A DNA stretch of 64,000 nucleotides from Micromonospora halophytica (GTDB lineage: Bacteria > Actinomycetota > Actinomycetes > Mycobacteriales > Micromonosporaceae), in NCBI RefSeq assembly GCF_900090245.1, contig NZ_FMDN01000001.1, positions 470,241 to 534,240 of the forward strand. Direction: 5' to 3'. Of this stretch, positions 25,491 to 33,333 are shown piece after piece; within the stretch, counting starts at the first letter, position 1; every line of letters begins with the position of its first letter. The position numbers were made by a program, and so were the translations under genes. The notes beneath the pieces are model-generated. The model ran no database searches and was not told the DNA's origin. It saw nothing but the letters and a program-made list of their open reading frames with translations.

Positions 25491-27128
25491 ATGAGCGCCA
25501 CGCTGATCGCCAAGGGTCTCGCCGCCGGCCACGGCGACCGCCTCCTCTTCTCCGACCTCGACCTGGTCGTCGCCCCCGGCGACGTGGTCGGGCTGGTCGG
25601 CGTCAACGGGGCCGGCAAGTCGACGCTGCTGCGCACCCTCGCCGGGCTCCAGCCCGTCGAGCAGGGCGGCATCTCGCTGAATCCGCCCACCGCCACCGTC
25701 GGCTACCTCCCCCAGGAGCCGGAGCGCCGGCCGGGCGAGACGGTCCGCGACTTCCTCGCCCGGCGAACCGGGGTGACCGCGGCGCAGGCGACGCTGGACG
25801 CCGCCACCGAGGCGCTCAGCGTGGGCGCGGCCGGCGCCGACGACGCGTACGCCGAGGCGCTCGAACGCTGGCTCGACCTCGGCGGCGCCGACCTGGACGA
25901 ACGCGCCGAGCAGGTCGCCGCCGAGCTGGGGCTCACCGTCGACCTGGACCACCTGATGACCGGTCTCTCCGGCGGCCAGGCGGCCCGGGCCGGGCTGGCC
26001 TCGCTGCTGCTCAGCCGGTACGACGTCTTCCTGCTCGACGAGCCCACCAACGACCTGGACCTGGCCGGCCTGGAGCGGCTGGAGGGGTTCGTCACCGGGC
26101 TGCGCGCCGGCACGGTGCTGGTCAGCCACGACCGCGAGTTCCTCACCCGCACGGTGACCCGGGTGCTGGAGCTGGACCTGGTCCAGCAGCAGATCCGGCT
26201 CTACGGCGGCGGCTACACCGCGTACCTGGAGGAGCGGGAGGTGGCCCGCCGCCAGGCCCGCGCCGAGTACGAGGAGTACGCCGACACGAAGGCCGGGTTG
26301 GAGGCGCGGGCCCGGACCCAGCGGTCCTGGATGGAGAAGGGCGTGAAGAACGCCCGGCGCAAGGCCACCGACAACGACAAGATCGGCCGCAAGTTCCGCG
26401 CCGAGGCGACCGAGAAGCAGGCGGCGAAGGCCCGGCAGACGGAAAAGTTGATTGAGCGGCTGGACGTGGTGGAGGAGCCCCGCAAGGAGTGGGAGCTGCG
26501 GATGGAGATCGCCGCCGCTCCCCGGGCCGGCGCCGTGGTGGCCGCGCTGCGCGGCGCCGTCGTCCGCCGGGGCGGCTTCACCCTCGGCCCGGTGGACCTC
26601 CAGATCGACTGGGCCGACCGGGTGGCGATCACCGGGGCGAACGGCTCCGGCAAGAGCACACTGCTCGCCGCGCTGCTGGGTCGGCTGCCGCTCGACTCCG
26701 GGCACGCCTCGCTCGGCCCCGGAGTGGTGGTCGGCGAGGTCGACCAGGCCCGCGGGCTCTTCCTCGGCGAGCAGCCCCTGCTGGACGCGTTCGGCGCGGC
26801 CGTACCCGAGCTGGCCCCGGCGGACGTCCGCACGCTGCTGGCCAAGTTCGGCCTGCGCGCGGCGCATGTGCTGCGGCCGGCGGCGACCCTGTCGCCGGGC
26901 GAGCGGACCCGCGCGGCGCTGGCCCTGTTGCAGGGGCGCGGGGTCAACCTGCTGGTGCTGGACGAGCCGACGAATCACCTGGACCTGCCGGCGATCGAGC
27001 AGTTGGAGTCGGCCCTGGCGCACTACGCCGGGACGCTGCTGCTGGTCACCCACGACCGGCGGATGCTGGACGCGGTGAGCGTCAACCGGCGGCTGCGGGT
27101 GGACGCCGGACGGATCGCCGAGGATTGA
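25491..27128 (+). CDS. ABC-F family ATPase
   Basis: A soluble twin ATPase without membrane parts; relatives act at the ribosome, some protecting against antibiotics. The 545 residues contain Walker A GVNGAGKS, signature LSGGQAARAG and Walker B VFLLDEPTNDLD in the first half, and GANGSGKS, LSPGERTRAA and LLVLDEPTNHLD in the second. Between them is the charged interdomain linker (EKGVKNARRKATDNDKIGRK). The ATG at 25491 is preceded by a CTCCTC-like stretch, and an earlier in-frame start at 25407 would add unlikely residues. Housekeeping (Uup/EttA-like) or resistance roles cannot be separated from sequence alone. Confidence 0.92.
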   Translation: MSATLIAKGLAAGHGDRLLFSDLDLVVAPGDVVGLVGVNGAGKSTLLRTLAGLQPVEQGGISLNPPTATVGYLPQEPERRPGETVRDFLARRTGVTAAQATLDAATEALSVGAAGADDAYAEALERWLDLGGADLDERAEQVAAELGLTVDLDHLMTGLSGGQAARAGLASLLLSRYDVFLLDEPTNDLDLAGLERLEGFVTGLRAGTVLVSHDREFLTRTVTRVLELDLVQQQIRLYGGGYTAYLEEREVARRQARAEYEEYADTKAGLEARARTQRSWMEKGVKNARRKATDNDKIGRKFRAEATEKQAAKARQTEKLIERLDVVEEPRKEWELRMEIAAAPRAGAVVAALRGAVVRRGGFTLGPVDLQIDWADRVAITGANGSGKSTLLAALLGRLPLDSGHASLGPGVVVGEVDQARGLFLGEQPLLDAFGAAVPELAPADVRTLLAKFGLRAAHVLRPAATLSPGERTRAALALLQGRGVNLLVLDEPTNHLDLPAIEQLESALAHYAGTLLLVTHDRRMLDAVSVNRRLRVDAGRIAED

Positions 27129-27167
27129 TCCCGTGCCGACCTGCTCGCGCGGGGTGACAATGACTCC

Positions 27168-27485
27168 ATGCTCAAGTGGGAGTACGCGCTGCTGGTCCGC
27201 CGCCGCCAGGCGGCCACCGACGACACCGGCTGGGAGATCGTCTTCATCTGGTACGGCCCGGACGGCTCGATGGTCGACGTGACACCGTACGGAGACACCG
27301 CGCTGGCCCACCTCAACCGGGCCGGCGACCAGGGCTGGGAACTCGTGGCGATGAGCGAGGACCCGTCCCTGCCGGGCAACAACGAGCTGCACCGGTACCA
27401 CCTCAAGCGACCCAGGACGATCGCCGCGCCGCGCCAGCGGATCCGGGGTGGCGTCCGGGCCCCCCGGCGCACCATCTCCGGCTGA
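27168..27485 (+). CDS. Small protein resembling DUF4177 (function unknown)
   Basis: A 105-residue protein. It starts KWEYALLVRRR, then GWEIVFIWYGPDGSMVDVTP, then LNRAGDQGWELVAMSED. The WEY...GWELV pattern matches small DUF4177-like domains of unknown role. A basic tail (RPRTIAAPRQRIRGGVRAPRR) could touch nucleic acid. It is 39 bases after the ABC-F gene in the same direction and could share its transcript. A palindrome follows. Confidence 0.75.
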   Translation: MLKWEYALLVRRRQAATDDTGWEIVFIWYGPDGSMVDVTPYGDTALAHLNRAGDQGWELVAMSEDPSLPGNNELHRYHLKRPRTIAAPRQRIRGGVRAPRRTISG

Positions 27486-27513
27486 TCCGTCGCACGCCGC
27501 GTCGCGCCGCCGC

Positions 27514-27587
27514 GTGATCCACTCCGGTTCGGCGACATGGCGGTGTCCGAGCGACGCGGATACCGCCATGTCGCCGCACTGGAGTCG
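27514..27587. repeat. Long imperfect palindrome (REP-like, family B)
   Basis: Arms of 29 bases at 27519-27547 and 27559-27587 pair at 25 of 29 positions with an 11-base loop. The core is GGCGACATGGCGGT. The outer segment GTGATCCACTCCGG (27514-27527) recurs exactly at 30650-30663. It lies between the DUF4177-like and BON-methyltransferase genes, with no coding frame of its own. It is probably a dispersed palindrome of the genome. Confidence 0.8.
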
Positions 27588-27657
27588 TTACCGACTGGGT
27601 CCGGGCCGGGCGGGCATGTCCGGCGGATTTCGGGGTAACGCGGCCCGGGAGGTGGCC

Positions 27658-28383
27658 ATGGTCGCGCTGGCTCAGACACCGCCCTCGGCCGAGCGGCTGC
27701 GGGCGATCGACGGATTCCTGGCCGAGTCCTGGGCGGACCAGGCCCGGCACGACGAGCGGCTGCGCCGGATCGCGGTCGAGGTGCGGTTCGACCGGGGGGT
27801 GGCCCACCTGACCGGCGAGGTCGCCGAGGCGGCAGACCTGCGCCTGGTCCGGGACCTGGTCGGCCGGCTGGCCGGTGTCTACGGGGTCTGGGACCGGGTC
27901 CGCGTCGCCGGGCGGGACCCGGTGGTGGTGGACCTGGGCTGCGGCGGCCAGAAGCAGTACCCCACCAACCTCGGGCTGGACATCTTCCCCGCGCCCGGGG
28001 TGGACGCGGTGGCCGACCTGTCCGGCTCGCTGCCGCTGGCCACCGACTCGGTGGACGCGCTCTTCGCGGTGCACATCCTGGAGCACCTGATCGACTTCCT
28101 GCCGCTGGTGGACGAGTGCCACCGGGTGCTCCGCCCCGGCGGCGTGCTGCATGTGATGAGTCCCTGGTGGGGGCACGTCAACGCGGTCGCCGACCCGACC
28201 CATGTCCGGCTGCTGGACGTGCAGACCTTCAAGGGGATCTGCGGCCAGCGTCCGCCGGGCACCCCGCGCTGGTACCCGCTGCACGCCGGCTGCGACGGCG
28301 CGTCGATCTTCGCCGACCTCACTCCCCTGCCGCCAGGGGCCGACCCACCCACCCCCACCCACCTCGCCCGCTTCTTCGACTGA
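27658..28383 (+). CDS. BON domain fused to SAM-dependent methyltransferase
   Basis: A 241-residue protein. Residues about 20-80 form a BON-like domain (LRRIAVEVRFDRGVAHLTGE then DLRLVRDLVGRLAGVYGVWD). The rest is a class I methyltransferase with the SAM loop VVVDLGCGGQKQYPTNLGLD, acidic motif II VDAVADLSGSLP, and HILEHLIDFLPLVDECHRVL plus RPGGVLHVMSPWW. The ATG at 27658 has GGGAGGTGG 3 bases ahead. BON domains normally bind membranes or phospholipid in periplasmic proteins, so fusion to a cytoplasmic methyltransferase is unusual. Substrate unknown. Confidence 0.85.
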   Translation: MVALAQTPPSAERLRAIDGFLAESWADQARHDERLRRIAVEVRFDRGVAHLTGEVAEAADLRLVRDLVGRLAGVYGVWDRVRVAGRDPVVVDLGCGGQKQYPTNLGLDIFPAPGVDAVADLSGSLPLATDSVDALFAVHILEHLIDFLPLVDECHRVLRPGGVLHVMSPWWGHVNAVADPTHVRLLDVQTFKGICGQRPPGTPRWYPLHAGCDGASIFADLTPLPPGADPPTPTHLARFFD

Positions 28384-28404
28384 CCACCGGCTCCGGGGCT
28401 CCGG

Positions 28405-29421
28405 TCAGGCCTGCGCCCGGCCCTCGGTGGACTCGCGCAGTTCGAGGCGGTACGGCACCGACAGCTCACGCGCCGGGGCGGCACGCTCACCGGCGAGCCG
28501 GCCGGCGAGGAGTTCCACCGCGAGGCGGGCGATGACCTCCTTGTCCGGCGAGACGGTGCTCAGCGTGGGGACGGAGAACCGCCCGTCCTCGACGTCGTCG
28601 AAGCCGGCCACCGCGACGTCGTCGGGGACCCGCAGCCGCGCCTCGTGCAGGGCACGCAGCGCGCCGAGGGCGAGGGTGTCGTTGAAGCAGAAGACGGCGT
28701 CGGGCCGGGCACCGGAGGCGAGCAGCCGCCGCATCGCGGCCGCCCCGTCGGCCCGGTGCCAGGCGGCGGCCGGGGCGACCAGACTCTCGTCGTAGGGCAG
28801 GCCGGCGGCGGCCAGTGCGGCACGGTAGCCCTCCAGCCGGAGCCGGGCGCTGGCTCCCTCGGGGGTGCGCTGCGCGCCGATCGCGGCGATCCGACGCCGC
28901 CCCAGGCCGATCAGGTGGGCGGTGACCTCGCGTGCGGCGGCCACGTTGTCGACCGCCACGTGGTCGGCGGGGCCGTGGTCGACCCGCTCCCCGACCAGCA
29001 CCATGGGTATTCCGTCCAGGCCGGTGAGGTCGTCCGCCGTGAGCGCCAACGGGCTGAAGATGAGCCCGTCGATCATGTGGTCGCCGATGCCCGAGGCGGC
29101 CACCCGCTCCTGTTCCGGGCCGCCGCCGGTCTGGTCGACCAGCACCGTCCAGCCGTGTACGCCGGCGGCGGTGACCACGTGCCGGGCCAGCTCCGCGAAG
29201 TACGGCATGTCCAGCTCCGGGACGGCGAGGGCGATCACTCCGGTACGCCCCGTGCGCAGGTTGCGGGCGGACAGGTTGGGCCGGTAGTTGAGTTCGGCGA
29301 TGGCCTCCTCCACCCGGGCCCGGGTGTCCGGTCGCACGTGCACGTAGCCGTTCACCACGTTCGACACGGTCTTGACCGACACGCCGGCCCGTTCGGCCAC
29401 GTCCTTGAGCCTGTGTCGCAC
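28405..29421 (-). CDS. LacI-family transcriptional regulator
   Basis: A 338-residue repressor. The helix-turn-helix is RLKDVAERAGVSVKTVSNVV (4-23) with the hinge helix NLSARNLRTGRTGVIALAV. The sugar-binding core contains VNDTLALG-like FCFNDTLALGALRALHE and DVAVAGFDDVEDG. It is divergent from the broken GH51/GH43 gene. Two tandem CG-centred palindromes (29483-29506) between them are its probable operators, so it should repress itself and the glycosidase promoter until an arabino-sugar or similar inducer binds. The inducer is an inference from the neighbour. Confidence 0.9.
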   Translation of the reverse strand: MRHRLKDVAERAGVSVKTVSNVVNGYVHVRPDTRARVEEAIAELNYRPNLSARNLRTGRTGVIALAVPELDMPYFAELARHVVTAAGVHGWTVLVDQTGGGPEQERVAASGIGDHMIDGLIFSPLALTADDLTGLDGIPMVLVGERVDHGPADHVAVDNVAAAREVTAHLIGLGRRRIAAIGAQRTPEGASARLRLEGYRAALAAAGLPYDESLVAPAAAWHRADGAAAMRRLLASGARPDAVFCFNDTLALGALRALHEARLRVPDDVAVAGFDDVEDGRFSVPTLSTVSPDKEVIARLAVELLAGRLAGERAAPARELSVPYRLELRESTEGRAQA

Positions 29422-29482
29422 GACCTCGTCCTCCCGCGGGTGCCGGGTGCCAGGCCCGGACTCTACCGCGCGACGGCATCTT

Positions 29483-29506
29483 TACAACGTTGGTTACAAC
29501 GTTGTA
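29483..29506. promoter_or_regulatory. Two tandem LacI-type operators
   Basis: A perfect 12-bp palindrome TACAACGTTGTA at 29495-29506 is directly preceded by a near copy TACAACGTTGGT at 29483-29494. CG-centred dyads of this kind are typical LacI-family sites. They lie in the 144-base gap between the divergent LacI gene and the GH51/GH43 remnant. Confidence 0.75.
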
Positions 29507-29550
29507 CAAACCTGGGGTACGGCGTGACCGGCGTCACCCGACACCGGTGA

Positions 29551-30649
<1,099 letters not shown>

Positions 30650-30653
<4 letters not shown>

Positions 30654-30663
30654 TCCACTCCGG
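30650..30663. repeat. Exact 14-base piece of palindrome family B
   Basis: GTGATCCACTCCGG here equals the outer segment of the palindrome at 27514-27527. The stop codon of the GH51/GH43 remnant lies inside this piece, which suggests that the repeat was involved in forming the 3' end. Confidence 0.6.
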
Positions 30664-30782
30664 CCACGACCCGGCGTGTGGAACCAGTCACCCTCCGGGG
30701 TACGAGTGGGCCGCCGGGGACGGCAACCCCCTGCAGTATCCGGACATCCAGGTCAGACCCTTGCGCGGAGGCCGGACGGTGT

Positions 30783-30804
30783 GAAAATTTCCTACCAGCG
30801 GTAG
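30783..30804. promoter_or_regulatory. Candidate operator upstream of the GHL10 gene
   Basis: Two adjacent dyads in an otherwise GC-rich spacer: GAAAATTTC (30783-30791) and CTACC-AGC-GGTAG (30792-30804), about 66 bases ahead of the ATG. The GAAA-A-TTTC symmetry resembles RpiR-family (MurR-like) sites; this is inference. Confidence 0.4.
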
Positions 30805-30870
30805 ATAGCTTGCGGCGAATGTTGCCGCCATCGGCCGCGACACCGGGAGCCCGACGAAGGGACACACCGC

Positions 30871-32532
30871 ATGAAGGCAACTCGGCTCCGAGCCGCCGGG
30901 CTGGCCGTGGCACTGCTCGGCGCGCTGGTCGCCGGCACGCCCGCGAGCGCCGCACCGGACACCACCGCCACCCCCACCACCATCGACTGCACGACCGACC
31001 CGGCCACCCCCAAGCGCCAGTTCCGCGCCATGTGGATCGCTTCCGTGGTCAACATCGACTGGCCGACCAAGGCCTCCCAGACCGCGCCGGACCGGATCGC
31101 CAGCCAGCAGGCCGAGTACCTGGGCTGGCTCGACCTGGCACAGCAGCTGAACCACAACGCCGTCGTGGTGCAGGTCCGCCCGACCGCCGACGCGTTCTGG
31201 CCGTCGCCGTACGAGCCGTGGTCGGAGTACCTGACCGGGGTGCGCGGGCAGGACCCGGGCTGGGACCCGCTCGCCTTCCTCGTCACCGAGGCGCACAAGC
31301 GCAACCTGGAGTTCCACGCCTGGTTCAACCCGTACCGGATCTCGATGCCGGCCCCGGGCGGAGCCGGCGCGGACATCGCGAAGCTGGCACCGGACCACCC
31401 GGCCCGCCAGCACCCGGAGTGGACCTTCGCCTACCCGCCGGCCGGCGTCGCCGGCAGCCGGCTCTACTACAACCCCGGCCTCCCCGAGGTCCGCGAGTTC
31501 GTCCAGACCGCCATGATGGACGCGGTCCAGCGGTACGACATCGACGGCGTGCACTTCGACGACTACTTCTACCCGTACCCGAGTGGGACGCACCAGGTGC
31601 CGGACGACGCCACGTTCGCCGCGCACCACCGGGGCTTCACCGACAAGGCGGACTGGCGGCGGGACAACATCAACCTGCTCGTCCGGGAGATGGGTGACCG
31701 GATCAAGGCGGCCAAGCCGTGGGTGAAGTTCGGGGTCAGCCCGTTCGGCATCTGGCGCAACAAGTCGGTCGACCCGCTCGGCTCGGACACCACCGGCTCG
31801 CAGTCGTACGACATCATCTCCGCCGACACCCGTAAGTGGATCAAGGAGGAGTGGATCGACTACGTGGTGCCGCAGCTCTACTGGTACATCGGCCAGTACC
31901 CGGCCGCGGACTACGCGCGACTGGTGCCGTGGTGGGCCGAGCAGGTGCGCGGCACCCGGGTGCAGCTCTACATCGGCCAGGCCGACTACAAGAGCGGCGA
32001 ACCGGCGTACGGGTCGTACTGGATGAACCCGCGCGAGCTGTCGGACCACCTCACGCTCAACCGGTCGTACCCGGAGGTGCTCGGCAACGTGCACTTCTCG
32101 GCCGTGCAGGTGAAGGCCAACCGGCTCGGGGCGACCGACATCTACGCCGCCGAGCACTACTCCCGGCCGGCACTGCCACCGACGATGACCCACCTGCCGG
32201 CGAAGCCGCTGCTGCATCCGGTGGTGACACGGACCGAGCGGTCCGCCGACGGGGTGCGGCTGCACTGGTGGCAGCCGGCCGACGGCCAGGGCCCGCTCGG
32301 TACGGCCACCTCGTACGCGGTCTACCGCTTCGACGGCGACGGCCCGGTCGACGCCTGCGACTTCGCCGACGCGGCGCACCTGGTCGGCACCGTGCGCGCC
32401 GACCAGGTGGCGGGCGCGCAGTCCTGGCTGGACGAGACGGCGACGCCGGGCGCGACGTACACGTACGCCGTGACGGCGCTGGACCGGCTCTGGAACGAGA
32501 GCGCGCCGAGCCCGGTACGGGTGGTGCGCTGA
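30871..32532 (+). CDS. Secreted GHL10 (DUF187-type) glycoside hydrolase-like protein
   Basis: A 553-residue exported hydrolase. The signal peptide ends near PASA. The barrel domain begins QFRAMWIASVVNIDWPTK and includes VVVQVRPTADAFWPSPYEPW, NLEFHAWFNPYR, RYDIDGVHFDDYFYPYP and EWIDYVVPQLYWYIGQYP. These are the acidic and aromatic motifs of GHL10, related to DigH, which cuts denuded peptidoglycan. The last 110 residues form an Fn3-like domain (VRLHWWQPADG to TYTYAVTALDRLWNESAPSP). It probably works on cell-wall glycan. A strong hairpin follows. Confidence 0.9.
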   Translation: MKATRLRAAGLAVALLGALVAGTPASAAPDTTATPTTIDCTTDPATPKRQFRAMWIASVVNIDWPTKASQTAPDRIASQQAEYLGWLDLAQQLNHNAVVVQVRPTADAFWPSPYEPWSEYLTGVRGQDPGWDPLAFLVTEAHKRNLEFHAWFNPYRISMPAPGGAGADIAKLAPDHPARQHPEWTFAYPPAGVAGSRLYYNPGLPEVREFVQTAMMDAVQRYDIDGVHFDDYFYPYPSGTHQVPDDATFAAHHRGFTDKADWRRDNINLLVREMGDRIKAAKPWVKFGVSPFGIWRNKSVDPLGSDTTGSQSYDIISADTRKWIKEEWIDYVVPQLYWYIGQYPAADYARLVPWWAEQVRGTRVQLYIGQADYKSGEPAYGSYWMNPRELSDHLTLNRSYPEVLGNVHFSAVQVKANRLGATDIYAAEHYSRPALPPTMTHLPAKPLLHPVVTRTERSADGVRLHWWQPADGQGPLGTATSYAVYRFDGDGPVDACDFADAAHLVGTVRADQVAGAQSWLDETATPGATYTYAVTALDRLWNESAPSPVRVVR

Positions 32533-32540
32533 CCGATCCG

Positions 32541-32574
32541 CGAATGCCCCGGGCGACCCCGCCCGGGGCATTCG
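32541..32574. terminator. Strong terminator after the GHL10 gene
   Basis: A perfect 15-bp stem (32541-32555 with 32560-32574, arm CGAATGCCCCGGGCG), 4-base loop, followed by TCTGTTT. It starts 8 bases after the stop codon and is the best rho-independent terminator in the window. Confidence 0.9.
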
Positions 32575-32708
32575 TCTGTTTCGACGCCTGTCACCAATAA
32601 TTCGTATCCGCCACGGCCGGCCGCCGCGAACCCGATCGACACTGACCGACATCCCGTGACCCACCGGCAACCCGCCACCACACCGCACATCCCCCAGCGG
32701 AGGAAAAC

Positions 32709-33251
32709 GTGACCAGACGCCTCGCCACCCTGCTCGCCTCGGGCACTCTCGCGCTGCTCACCGCGCTCGGCCTCGCCACCCCGGCGACCGCCGCGGTCAG
32801 CACCCAACAGAAGCTGACCGTGCTGAGCAGCTGGACCCAGACCAGCGCGACCAGCTACAACGCCTGGAACGCGGCCCGGCTGGACAAGGCGGCCTGGTCC
32901 GGGTACGCCTTCAACTGGTCGACCGACTACTGCTCGTCCAGCCCGGACAACCCGCTCGGCTTCAGCTTCAGCCTCTCCTGCTACCGCCACGACTTCGGCT
33001 ACCGCAACTACAAGGCGATGGGGCAGTTCTCGGCCAACAAGTCCCGGCTCGACAGCGCCTTCTACGCCGACCTGAAGCGGGTCTGCGCCCGGTACAACGT
33101 CGTCGTCCGGCCCGCCTGCTACAGCCTCGCCTGGACGTACTACGAGGCGGTCAGCACCTTCGGCTCGGTGGCCGCCGTGCAGCAGTCCGACATCGACCGC
33201 GCCGCCCGGATGAAGGCCGACGCCGAGCGTCGGGCCGCCCTGCGCGGCTGA
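32709..33251 (+). CDS. Secreted prokaryotic phospholipase A2
   Basis: A 180-residue exported enzyme that cuts the sn-2 acyl chain of phospholipids. The signal ends at TATAA (about 29). The mature domain matches Streptomyces PLA2: STDYCSSSPDNPLGF, then LSCYRHDFGYRNYKAMGQF with the catalytic His94-Asp95 pair. Four cysteines (Cys75, Cys91 and two near the C-terminus) would make two disulfides. Asp73 and the loop around Leu83 are the expected Ca2+ ligands. AGGAAAA stands just ahead of the GTG start. Confidence 0.92.
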   Translation: MTRRLATLLASGTLALLTALGLATPATAAVSTQQKLTVLSSWTQTSATSYNAWNAARLDKAAWSGYAFNWSTDYCSSSPDNPLGFSFSLSCYRHDFGYRNYKAMGQFSANKSRLDSAFYADLKRVCARYNVVVRPACYSLAWTYYEAVSTFGSVAAVQQSDIDRAARMKADAERRAALRG

Positions 33252-33261
33252 CCCCGCCCGG

Positions 33262-33295
33262 CACGCGCGGCTGCGGTCACCAGCAGCCGCGCGTG
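33262..33295. terminator. Bidirectional hairpin between phospholipase A2 and the STAND gene
   Basis: A perfect 13-bp stem (33262-33274 with 33283-33295, arm CACGCGCGGCTGC) and 8-base loop lie between two convergent genes. Confidence 0.75.
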
Positions 33296-33333
33296 CACGT
33301 CGGCGCCGTCCAGGCGGACGGCGGCCCACGCGG

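Noticed and set aside
25392-27569. 725-residue open frame on the minus strand
   Set aside because: Antisense of the ABC-F gene, whose two ATPase domains are unmistakable.
28380-28408. Terminator between the methyltransferase and LacI genes
   Set aside because: The CTGACC/GGTCAG pairing is short and needs a bulge to extend, so it was left out of the feature list.
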